Assembly: GCF_000220255.1 (NCBI RefSeq)
Contig: NZ_GL982513.1
Coordinates: forward strand, 2,001,822-2,034,959
Source: Prevotella pallens ATCC 700821
Lineage (GTDB): Bacteria > Bacteroidota > Bacteroidia > Bacteroidales > Bacteroidaceae
Length of the DNA: 33,138 bases
Reading direction: 5' to 3'
Made by a program: the position numbers and the translations under genes. The notes beneath the pieces are model-generated. The model saw nothing but the letters and a program-made list of their open reading frames with translations, searched no databases and was not told the origin of the DNA. How positions within the stretch are numbered: the stretch's first letter is position 1; every line of letters begins with the position of its first letter. Shown here piece by piece: positions 25,597-32,984 of the stretch.

Positions 25597-25694
25597 TAGA
25601 TATTGGTTACGTTCGTTTCAGATATCTGTAACGCTCTTCTCAGATATCTGTCAGTTGCGTCTCAGATATCTGTCAGTTGCTAATTAGATATCAT
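25597..25694 (+). repeat. array E: five 22-base units with AGATATCT palindrome
   Basis: Cores begin at 25598 (degraded, AGATATTG), 25620, 25642, 25664 and 25686 (degraded, AGATATCAT), all 22 bases apart. Spacers run TAACGCTCTTCT, TCAGTTGCGTCT and TCAGTTGCTAAT. It is the only array degraded at both ends. The gap 25418-25951 holds no gene that I can support, only AT-rich sequence. Confidence 0.9.
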
Positions 25695-25951
25695 AAAAAA
25701 GCACAACCTTTAAAACTCTATATCATTATACTTAAAAAGTATTTAGCCAGATAAGAAGTATAAATTCCCCTATTCTGTAATATTCCAATCCACATATTAT
25801 TATAAAATTCTGAACACCAATATATTATCTGACAATTCATTATAATAAATTAGTTTTCATTACAATCGCATTCTCTTCCTAAGAATCTCCACTTCTTCCC
25901 TATTGAGTAGAAATAAACTCAGAAAATGGTGGTTAAATGCAATATAATGTC

Positions 25952-25959
25952 TATATTTG
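25952..25959 (+). promoter_or_regulatory. -7 element that decides the start of the I9-like gene
   Basis: TATATTTG fits TAnnTTTG. The nominal TTG start of the longer frame (25957) lies inside it, so translation must start downstream, at the ATG at 25990. Confidence 0.6.
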
Positions 25960-25989
25960 CAAACAATATATGTAAAACAAACTCATAAC

Positions 25990-26346
25990 ATGAAGAAATA
26001 TATTAGAATAAGTATGCTATTGATAGGCATTTTGTTTGCCTTACCAAATCCAACCTCTGCTCAATGTCCCATAAAAGAAAAGATTATGGGAAGTGGAGAA
26101 GACGAATCTGATGCAGCAAATAATAATCACACTCTGATTATTTATTTCGACAAAACAAAGGGAAATAAGGCGCTAATGAAAGCTATTCAAAAGAAAGGCT
26201 GTGCAGTGCTGTATGAATATAAAAATTTGAATGGTATTGCAATTAAAACTCCAGACGATTGGGACATTGAAAAGGCTGTAGCCTATTTCAGTAAAGTAAA
26301 AGGCGTTACATTTGTAAACAAAGATGGTGTAAACCGGTTACACTAA
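25990..26346 (+). CDS. small secreted protein, peptidase-inhibitor-I9-like
   Basis: With the ATG at 25990 the product is 118 residues: MKKYIRISMLLIGILFALP, a clean signal peptide cut after TSAQ. The mature part has HTLIIYFDKTKGNKALMKAI, KKGCAVLYEYKNLNGIAIK and KVKGVTFVNKDG. This beta-alpha-beta-beta-alpha-beta rhythm, with NLNGIAIK and a C-terminal 'V..V..D', looks like the inhibitor I9 domain that normally precedes subtilases, but no protease domain follows. Stand-alone I9 proteins can inhibit or chaperone subtilisin-like proteases encoded elsewhere. Function here is inferred from fold resemblance only. Confidence 0.6.
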   Translation: MKKYIRISMLLIGILFALPNPTSAQCPIKEKIMGSGEDESDAANNNHTLIIYFDKTKGNKALMKAIQKKGCAVLYEYKNLNGIAIKTPDDWDIEKAVAYFSKVKGVTFVNKDGVNRLH

Positions 26347-26469
26347 TAAAAAGGAGTAAGAACATATAGCGAGAAGGTCAATATGCCAATAAGAAAAAGA
26401 TAATTTCTTGTTGCAAGTCTTATCGCCTCGCTTCAGTTCAGTAATTCGCTTTAAACAGCTTCGTAAAAT

Positions 26470-26513
26470 CCTATTCACTTTAGGGAAATTCCCCTACGTG
26501 ATAGGGTTTTTAT
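26470..26513 (+). terminator. terminator after the I9-like gene
   Basis: CCTATTCAC and GTGATAGG pair with one bulged base, with an inner TAGGG/CCCTA stem, followed by TTTTTATTTT. Confidence 0.75.
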
Positions 26514-26545
26514 TTTCAAAGAGACTTTATTTGATAGTACCTTTG
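26514..26545 (+). promoter_or_regulatory. promoter of the glycine-zipper lipoprotein gene
   Basis: TTTC (26514-26517) and TACCTTTG (26538-26545) are 20 bases apart and lie inside the longest open frame, which means the true start is the ATG at 26570. Confidence 0.7.
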
Positions 26546-26569
26546 CAACATCAAAGAAATAAACAAGAT

Positions 26570-27412
26570 ATGAAGAAGGTAATTGTATTAGGAGTTGCTA
26601 CAATCTTCTTACTAAGTAGTTGCGACTCGAATATGGGCAGTATCTATGCAGGAGGCTCATTAGGTAGCGTACTTGGAAGTGCTATCGGTGGCATTGCAGG
26701 AGGTGCACGAGGCTCAGATATTGGTACAATTATCGGAATGGCAGGAGGAGCAGCTGCTGGAGCGGCTATAGATGCCAAAACAAAAAAGAAAAGTAGAGAG
26801 TATGCTTACGGTAATGAGCGCTTAGCGCCAGAGAATAGAAAAGATGTACAAGAGCCTTACTACCAACAACAGATAGATACAGAACAATATAACAACTTGC
26901 CACAAACTACAGATGAGAATGGGTCTGACAGTACAAATGCAGAAGATAATGGACAATATGGTTTTCAAATAGAATCTCCAAATGGGTTTACAGAAACAAA
27001 TGCAAAACCAGTCTATTTATCTAATAAGTCGAGTATTGAGCGACTCACACCGTCTACAAACGAGATGCCCAATATAGAAATTAGTAAGGTTGTCTTTGCA
27101 GATAACGATGGCAATAATATCTTAAAAAGGGGCGAGATTGGTAAAATCGCATTTGAAATACATAATAATGGAACACAAGCAATAAGCGATTTATACCCCA
27201 CAATAACCGAAGCAACAAATTCAGGACACTTCAGAATTAGTCCAACAACAAGAATAAATTTATTGAAACCTAGTGAGGTTGTAAGATACACAGCTACAAT
27301 AATGGCTGATAACCGTATTAAGACTGGAGAATATAACTTTTTAATTACAATACTCAAAGATAATAAAAGTATAACGAAAGTGATGAATTTACGTCTGAGC
27401 ACACAGAAATAA
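26570..27412 (+). CDS. glycine-zipper lipoprotein
   Basis: The open frame begins at 26408, but promoter and terminator both lie before 26570, where MKKVIVLGVATIFLLSSC starts a normal lipoprotein signal (lipidated Cys18 of this form). The product has 280 residues. A glycine zipper follows (GGSLGSVLGSAIGGIAGGAR and GTIIGMAGGAAAGAAIDA), typical of membrane-inserting zipper domains of outer-membrane lipoproteins, then a basic and a Q/N-rich linker. The C-terminal part (about 180-280) is a beta-rich domain (ISKVVFADNDGNNILKRGEI, YRYTATIMADN-like) resembling the CARDB/NEW3-type immunoglobulin-like fold. It probably anchors in the outer membrane; the partner is unknown. Confidence 0.8.
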   Translation: MKKVIVLGVATIFLLSSCDSNMGSIYAGGSLGSVLGSAIGGIAGGARGSDIGTIIGMAGGAAAGAAIDAKTKKKSREYAYGNERLAPENRKDVQEPYYQQQIDTEQYNNLPQTTDENGSDSTNAEDNGQYGFQIESPNGFTETNAKPVYLSNKSSIERLTPSTNEMPNIEISKVVFADNDGNNILKRGEIGKIAFEIHNNGTQAISDLYPTITEATNSGHFRISPTTRINLLKPSEVVRYTATIMADNRIKTGEYNFLITILKDNKSITKVMNLRLSTQK

Positions 27413-27540
27413 ACTGACTCAATATAATATTAAATTGACTCAATACAAACATTATTTGAAAAAAGAGAGAAAAAGATATTTTAAAAATACAGAGATGAAA
27501 AGGCTCAGAATAGCTATTAAGTAACTAATAACTCAACAAT

Positions 27541-27569
27541 GGCGCATCGAAAAACGATGCGTCTTTTTT
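27541..27569 (+). terminator. terminator downstream of the glycine-zipper lipoprotein
   Basis: GGCGCATCG and CGATGCGTC form a nine-base stem (one G-T pair) with a five-base A loop, followed by TTTTTT. The 27413-27540 stretch before it shows no gene. Confidence 0.85.
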
Positions 27570-27678
27570 GTTTATAACCCTGTAATGCAAATCAGAGGAT
27601 TTGAGTTAATATTACTGAGAATAGAAAATATTAACCTATAACAGGTAGAACATTTTAAGCTGGTTACGCTCAATAACA

Positions 27679-28362
27679 TTAGTCGAACCAACTACTAACG
27701 CCTTTCTTTATATTTTTAAAGAAGTTGGTCCAGCTATTCTGCTCTTTCTTTTGTGGTGTTTGACGTTTATTGTTTATAGGTTTAGAAACAGTTTTTGTAT
27801 TTGAATTAGTGGTTGTTGTAGGACGTTTATTTTTATTCGGGTGCAACGAAGTCTTCACCTTACGTTCTATATTCTTGGGCTTATCGTCATTACCTTGTGC
27901 CTCCCATTCTGGAATAAACTCATAGCAAACACCAGCAAAACCATACTCAACCTCTGGTACTTTTAAGGCAGATTGCTCTGATGCAAATGGAATTTCAGTT
28001 TCTTTTGGTAATACTTCTACCTTTACATAAGCTACGCCACTAGAAATCATACCCAATTCTCGGGCTGCTGCATACGAAAGATCTACTATTCGTCCATGTG
28101 CATACGGACCACGATCGGTAACGCGTACCTCTACTTCCTTTCCATTTCTTGGGTTTGTTACTCGTAAACGCGTACCAAAAGGCAAAGTTCTATGTGCACA
28201 AGTAAAACCATTTCTATCGTAACGTTCGCCGTTACTCATTTTTCGCCCGTGTAGGCTATTACTATAATAAGAGGCTTTACCGTCCGACTGTGCAAAGCAG
28301 CTTGTCGAAACAGTAAAGCCTATTATCATTGTTACTAAAAGGTGATTTCTAGTTTTATCCAT
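27679..28362 (-). CDS. rlpA: RlpA-family septal ring lytic transglycosylase
   Basis: The open frame begins at 28401, but the ATG at 28362 gives a clean signal peptide (MDKTRNHLLVTMIIGFTVST, cut after CFAQ) and 227 residues; the longer N-terminus (MLRKGEDKCKFVF) looks like read-through of the upstream region. The double-psi beta-barrel domain follows directly: DGKASYYSNSLHGRKMSNGE, TCAHRTLPFGTRLRVTNPRN, VRVTDRGPYAHGRIVDLS and GMISSGVAYVKVEVL. The Asp and His of the RlpA catalytic motif (TDRGPYAHGR) are present. RlpA cuts naked glycan strands at the septum. The C-terminus is a basic linker without a SPOR domain, as in many Bacteroidota members. Confidence 0.88.
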   Translation of the reverse strand: MDKTRNHLLVTMIIGFTVSTSCFAQSDGKASYYSNSLHGRKMSNGERYDRNGFTCAHRTLPFGTRLRVTNPRNGKEVEVRVTDRGPYAHGRIVDLSYAAARELGMISSGVAYVKVEVLPKETEIPFASEQSALKVPEVEYGFAGVCYEFIPEWEAQGNDDKPKNIERKVKTSLHPNKNKRPTTTTNSNTKTVSKPINNKRQTPQKKEQNSWTNFFKNIKKGVSSWFD

Positions 28363-28404
28363 AAAAACAAATTTACATTTGTCCTCCCCTTTTCGTAACA
28401 TTCT

Positions 28405-28445
28405 ATTTCCCTCTTCCTACAAAAAGAATGTAGGAAGGGGAAAGG
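28405..28445 (-). other. long hairpin between gdhA and rlpA
   Basis: TTTCCC-T-CTTCCTAC and GTAGGAAGGGGAAA pair over 14 bases with one bulge. No T-run follows on the minus strand, so it is more likely a 3'-end stabiliser or processing site of the gdhA transcript than a classic terminator. Confidence 0.55.
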
Positions 28446-28457
28446 AGAAGACTTTTA

Positions 28458-29801
28458 TTAAATTACGCCTTGCTCTAACATTGCTTGAGCAACCTTCATA
28501 AAGCCAGCGATATTAGCACCCTTAACATAGTCTACAGTGCCATCTGGTTGTTCACCGAACTTAACACATTGCTCGTGAATGCTCTCCATAATCCACTGTA
28601 GTTTCTCGTTTACTTCAGCAGGAGCCCAATTTAAGTGAGCAGCATTTTGTGTCATTTCAAGTCCAGAAGTAGCAACACCACCAGCATTAACCGCTTTACC
28701 AGGAGCAAAGAGTATGCCGTTCTTTTGGAAATAATGAATTGCGCCCGGTTGGCAGCCCATATTAGAAACTTCGCAGCAGCACCAGCAACCGTTAGCAACT
28801 AATTCTTTAGCATCGTCTTCGCTTAATTCATTTTGGAATGCACATGGAAGAGCAATATCTACAGGGATACTCCAAGCTTTCTTACCTGCAGTAAATTTAG
28901 CTTTACCTGGGAACTTAGTTGCCATATCTTCAACCTTATTACGGTTAGAGTTACGCATTTCGAGCATATAATCTATCATTTCAGGTGTAATTCCATCGGG
29001 TATTTCACAAACACCATCAGGGCCAGAAATTGCAACAACTTTACCACCAAGTTCAGTTGCTTTCTTTGCAGCACCCCAAGCTACATTACCGAAGCCAGAG
29101 AGAGATATCTTCTTACCTTTAATGTCTTTACCTGCTTTCTTTAGAAGATGCATTGTGAAATAAAGTGCACCAAAGCCAGTAGCTTCTGGACGGAAGAAAG
29201 AACCACCCCAAGTTATACCTTTACCTGTGAGTACACCTGTGTGGTATTGACGAGTAAGTTTTTGATACATACCATTCATATAGCCTATTTCACGACCACC
29301 AACACCTACATCGCCTGCAGGAATATCTTGATCAGGACCTATATTGTGACGAAGTTCGAGCATAAAGGCTTGGCAGAAACGCATAATTTCAGCATCTGAT
29401 TTACCAACTGGATCGAAATCTGAACCACCTTTACCACCACCCATTGGCAATGTTGTAAGTGCATTCTTGAATGTTTGCTCGAAACCGAGGAACTTTAACA
29501 TTGAAGGTGTAACTGCTTTGTGGAAACGCAAGCCTCCTTTGTACGGACCAATTGCGCTATTAAACTGTACACGATAGCCAAGATTAGTTTGAACCTTACC
29601 ATTATCGTCAATCCATGTTACACGGAATGTAAATATACGTTCTGGTTCTACCATTCTTTCTACAATCTGGGCTTTTTCAAACTCAGGGTGTTGGTTGTAA
29701 ACTTCCTCAATAGATTCGAGGACTTCTTGTACTGCCTGTAAGTACTCTGCTTCTCCTGGGTGCTTTTGTTCCAGGCTCTGCATAATCTTTTTGACTTCCA
29801 T
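28458..29801 (-). CDS. gdhA: NADP-type glutamate dehydrogenase
   Basis: Interconverts 2-oxoglutarate plus ammonia and glutamate; a major ammonia-assimilating enzyme of anaerobic Bacteroidota. At 447 residues it is the hexameric small type. Signatures: PYKGGLRFH (Lys88), TLPMGGGKGGSDFDP with the catalytic Lys124, PAGDVGVGGREIGYMNGMYQ, the nucleotide-binding SGFGNVAWGAA motif near 234-244, and GKAVNAGGVATSGLEMTQNA. All key residues are present. A textbook promoter lies upstream. Nothing co-transcribed is evident upstream. Confidence 0.97.
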   Translation of the reverse strand: MEVKKIMQSLEQKHPGEAEYLQAVQEVLESIEEVYNQHPEFEKAQIVERMVEPERIFTFRVTWIDDNGKVQTNLGYRVQFNSAIGPYKGGLRFHKAVTPSMLKFLGFEQTFKNALTTLPMGGGKGGSDFDPVGKSDAEIMRFCQAFMLELRHNIGPDQDIPAGDVGVGGREIGYMNGMYQKLTRQYHTGVLTGKGITWGGSFFRPEATGFGALYFTMHLLKKAGKDIKGKKISLSGFGNVAWGAAKKATELGGKVVAISGPDGVCEIPDGITPEMIDYMLEMRNSNRNKVEDMATKFPGKAKFTAGKKAWSIPVDIALPCAFQNELSEDDAKELVANGCWCCCEVSNMGCQPGAIHYFQKNGILFAPGKAVNAGGVATSGLEMTQNAAHLNWAPAEVNEKLQWIMESIHEQCVKFGEQPDGTVDYVKGANIAGFMKVAQAMLEQGVI

Positions 29802-29854
29802 AGTAATTTTTGATAAAACGTTTATGTTAGTATTTCAAATTATCTAATTTACCG

Positions 29855-29886
29855 CAAATGTATTGATTTTATATTAGAGCACCAAA
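29855..29886 (-). promoter_or_regulatory. promoter of gdhA
   Basis: TTTG (29886-29883) and TACATTTG (29862-29855) are exactly 20 bases apart on the minus strand, with a leader of about 45 bases. Confidence 0.85.
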
Positions 29887-30151
29887 TAAAAACTGTATCT
29901 TTTTGTATTCCTAATAATAATTTTCAATTTTATAATGACCTTACTTTAATACACACATAACTAATAAAAATACTTTTACTTACTTTATGTCATAATAATA
30001 GCTACATATATTAGCTTTATGCAATATATACTCTTATTTTACAACTTTATTGCTTACTTATATTTTTTCTTCTCACACCATATAGAAAGTTCTTTTTTTG
30101 CAAACAATTCCATTTAAGAATAGAAACTCTCATCTTTAAAATTATTTTATT

Positions 30152-30159
30152 TATCTTTG
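30152..30159 (+). promoter_or_regulatory. -7-like element immediately before the MutS-like gene
   Basis: TATCTTTG fits TAnnTTTG, but ends only four bases before the ATG at 30164, so the transcript would begin at or next to the start codon. The -33 element is weak. Confidence 0.5.
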
Positions 30160-30163
30160 CAAT

Positions 30164-31969
30164 ATGAATAAAAGTTTGAATGAATTATACAAAAAACAAA
30201 TAGTAGAACTTACACAAACTATTTATAGGTTGCGTACTAAAAGTCGTGTATTCGTTATTACCGAAATATTATCGTTTACTGTTTCCATTGCCTTTGTTGT
30301 AATGTTCACTGTTCTCAACAATGCCTCATGGACTTTAGGTGTGGCATTGTGTGTTCTATTTCTTTATTTTTATATTCGGAATTTAGACACAAAAAACGAT
30401 AGAGATATTGCTGATGCATTGGCTCTAAAACTTACATACGAAAAGGAAATTGCTTACCAAGAGGGCGATTACACAAAGTTTGACGCAGGCGAACGTTACC
30501 TTCAACCTACTCACCCTTTTACTTTCGACCTTGACATATTTGGACAAGGTTCGCTATTTCAACGAATAAATAGAACTATTTCGTTGGGAGGAAGCGACTA
30601 TTTGGCAGAATGTTTAGCAGGAAAATGGGAAACTCTCTCTACAACAGAACTTCTAAAAAACATAAAACAGCGCGCAGAAGCCATAGAAGAACTCGCAAAA
30701 AACGAACCTTTTCTATCAAAATTCAAAGCACAAGGCGTAGAAAAAACTATAGATACCACAGCAATTCGCAAAGCTTTTAGCAGCATTCACACATTGCAAA
30801 TACCTTCCTACTTTGCCAATCGCACCTTTAGAACACTTATTTATGCCAATCTTACAGGCTTTTACCTTAGTATATTTCTATCTATCGCCAATTTTGTTCC
30901 TACATTTCTTCCAATATGGTGGGGCATATTCAACTTTTTTCTTGCCACATTTTGTTGCCATAAATATATAAAATTGGTGAACGAAGTAATATCTAAACTA
31001 AAAAATCAGGTGCACGGATACGTGAATATGGCTACATTAATAGATAAACAATCGTTTACAGCTACACATTTATGCGAATTGAAAAACAATCTATCGGGCG
31101 CAATGGAATCGTTCGGACAATTAGAACGCATTCTTCAGAAAATTGACAATAGAAGCAACGAAATTGGTATTGTACTTTTCAACTGTTTTGGTTTGCTCGA
31201 CATTACCATTATTCGTCATTTTTTGCGTTGGCAACATACATACGAACCTATTACTGACCAATGGATTTATGCATCGAGTACTTTCGATGCACTTGTTTCA
31301 ATGGCTACATTCCGCCTCAACGAAGACAAAGCACAACAAGCTACAATTGTTAATAGCAACAAAGTAAGCTACAAAGCACGCAACATTTACCACCCCTTCT
31401 TGGGCGAAAAGGCTGTACGCAACAACTTCGATATTCAAAACCATGAATATTATATTATAACGGGAGCAAATATGGCTGGAAAAAGCACATTTTTGCGAAC
31501 ATTGGGGGTAAACTATATTCTCGCAATGAACGGATTACCAGTATTTGCCGAAGAAATGTGCGTATCAGTATTCCGACTTTTTACTAATATGCGTACAACT
31601 GACGATTTAACACACGGCATAAGTTATTTCAATGCCGAACTGCTTCGTTTAAAACAACTCATTGCAAGTTTAGACCCTAATGTTCCAAGCTTAATAATAC
31701 TCGACGAGATATTGAAAGGTACAAATTCGTTAGACAAACTAAATGGTTCACGACTATTCTTAGAGTATATTTCTAAACGAAACGTTACAGGAGTTATAGC
31801 TACTCACGATTTAGAACTTTCTAAACTCGAAGACGAAAACCCACAACGGTTCCATAATTATTCGTTCGAAATAGAACTTGGCACTAATGTTACCTATACA
31901 TATAAAATAGGTAGAGGCGTTGCAAAAAACCAAAATGCAACTTTCTTATTAAAACAAATACTCGCTTAA
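30164..31969 (+). CDS. membrane-anchored MutS-family ATPase
   Basis: A 601-residue protein. Two hydrophobic helices lie near the N-terminus (about 29-51 and 54-72) and two more mid-chain (about 224-246 and 249-266), so it is probably membrane-bound. The C-terminal third is the MutS ATPase (domain V): Walker A GANMAGKST at 434-442, the MutS-type TNMRTTDDLTHGISYFNAEL, Walker B LIILDE (Asp514, Glu515) and the following LKGTNSLDKLNGS. No mismatch-recognition domain (MutS I) or Smr domain is present, so it is neither MutS1 nor MutS2 in role. Similar membrane-linked MutS-like proteins occur in Bacteroidota, but their function is not established. Confidence 0.85.
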   Translation: MNKSLNELYKKQIVELTQTIYRLRTKSRVFVITEILSFTVSIAFVVMFTVLNNASWTLGVALCVLFLYFYIRNLDTKNDRDIADALALKLTYEKEIAYQEGDYTKFDAGERYLQPTHPFTFDLDIFGQGSLFQRINRTISLGGSDYLAECLAGKWETLSTTELLKNIKQRAEAIEELAKNEPFLSKFKAQGVEKTIDTTAIRKAFSSIHTLQIPSYFANRTFRTLIYANLTGFYLSIFLSIANFVPTFLPIWWGIFNFFLATFCCHKYIKLVNEVISKLKNQVHGYVNMATLIDKQSFTATHLCELKNNLSGAMESFGQLERILQKIDNRSNEIGIVLFNCFGLLDITIIRHFLRWQHTYEPITDQWIYASSTFDALVSMATFRLNEDKAQQATIVNSNKVSYKARNIYHPFLGEKAVRNNFDIQNHEYYIITGANMAGKSTFLRTLGVNYILAMNGLPVFAEEMCVSVFRLFTNMRTTDDLTHGISYFNAELLRLKQLIASLDPNVPSLIILDEILKGTNSLDKLNGSRLFLEYISKRNVTGVIATHDLELSKLEDENPQRFHNYSFEIELGTNVTYTYKIGRGVAKNQNATFLLKQILA

Positions 31970-32607
31970 CTATCTTTTAAAAATTACTCTCACTGCAATC
32001 ACAAACATACAATTTTATAAGGAGTGAATTTTTAATTAGAAAATAAAAAACATAATTAGAAAATTAAAAAACATAATTACAATTCTCATCACTTCTAATA
32101 AAAACTTTTTGGGACATAAACTAAAAAACTAAAAATATATCTCCCCAAACTCCATTATTACAATATCTGAATACTTTATGTTCCTATCCATACATAATTT
32201 TAATTTAGAAATAACCAACAACCCATAACAATAAGTCGGAATAATACCCTTACAACCTAAAAGTAAAAAGAAGTGTCCCATACCACTATCAGCATATTAA
32301 AATTATAACAAAATATTTCTGCGCCCAGAAACTTACGTAACAGTAGCTAAATGGTAACCCAATTCAACGTACTTTCATATTTTATATTCACTTGTTTTTT
32401 TAAGCCGATCCACATACATTTTAATAGACAAAAGAAATAATGAAAAATAAAAAAACAACTACTATATACATAGCAAACTTTTACCATTGCATAAAATAAG
32501 CCTTCAAATAGTTATTCCTGAAGAAAGGTATCTTTATTTCTCTATTTTTTTATAACTTTGCGCTTAAAAAGAAGTTGTTATTGTACAAGTAGAAGAATTT
32601 TATTCAT
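31970..32607. other. AT-rich decayed region
   Basis: No supported gene. It holds a 20/21-base tandem repeat (32034-32074) and a possible 7-base terminal inverted repeat pair (TGGGACA at 32110-32116, TGTCCCA at 32274-32280). A -7-like TAACTTTG at 32553-32560 precedes the pseudogene. Base composition and the neighbouring pseudogenes suggest an old insertion or deletion site. Confidence 0.6.
32034..32074 (+). repeat. tandem repeat of 20/21 bases
   Basis: AATTAGAAAATAAAAAACAT is followed by the same unit with one extra base (AATTAGAAAATTAAAAAACAT split by an inserted T), then by a third start, AATTAC. Probably slippage of AT-rich DNA. Confidence 0.6.
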
Positions 32608-32979
32608 GCAAATAGAGATACTTTCTTCTATTTTGATCCACCATATCATCATTGAGTAATACATCTAGTTTCAATGATTATACAAAAGAACCATTTAACG
32701 ATGATGCACAAATTCGTTTAAAGAAATTTTGCGACAGAGTTAATAACGCAGGCTATAAATTTATGCCCAGTAATTCTGATTGTAAGAAAAAAAAGAAGAC
32801 GATAACTTCTTTGATATTCTGTATAGTACATATAAAATAGAAAGAGTTTGAGCTTCTAGGAGTATCAATTCTAATCCAAGTAAAAGGGAAAACTAACAGA
32901 AATATTGGTACATAACTATTTACAAACCCCAAAAAAATATCAATACAATAAAATCTCATATTTGAAAAAAAGTATGTAG
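32608..32979 (+). pseudogene. relic of a D12-class (Dam/MboI-type) adenine methyltransferase
   Basis: Only the C-terminal part of the gene remains, in three shifts of frame. Frame 1 gives ANRDTFFYFDPPYHH with the DPPY methyltransferase motif IV (32635-32646). After one lost base the next frame gives SNTSSFNDYTKEPFNDDAQ and CDRVNNAGYKFMPSNSDCK. A shift in a run of eight A (32787-32794) leads to EDDNFFDILYSTYKIERV, then a TGA at 32849 where the family has Trp (ERVWASRS). SINSNPSKRE follows, and one more shift near 32889 leads to KLTEILVHNYLQTPKKYQYN and the stop at 32977. This is the usual end of DpnM/MboI-type methyltransferases (GATC specific). The N-terminal two thirds are missing. Confidence 0.82.
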
Positions 32980-32984
32980 CAAAA

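Larger units (their letters stand above)
29802..30163. other. intergenic region with divergent promoters
   Basis: The stretch holds the gdhA promoter (29855-29886) and the -7-like element of the MutS-like gene (30152-30159). The middle (29890-30130) is AT-rich with no supported gene. Confidence 0.7.

Noticed and set aside
3681..25694. Arrays as CRISPR
   Set aside because: The repeats are 10 bases with 12-base related spacers, there are at most five units, and no cas genes are present.
3681..25694. Arrays as iterons of a replication origin
   Set aside because: Five separate arrays spread over 22 kb of ordinary chromosomal genes, with no rep or dnaA gene, do not fit an origin.
27013..27402. 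Minus-strand frame of 129 residues opposite the glycine-zipper lipoprotein
   Set aside because: Antisense shadow; no promoter or family features.
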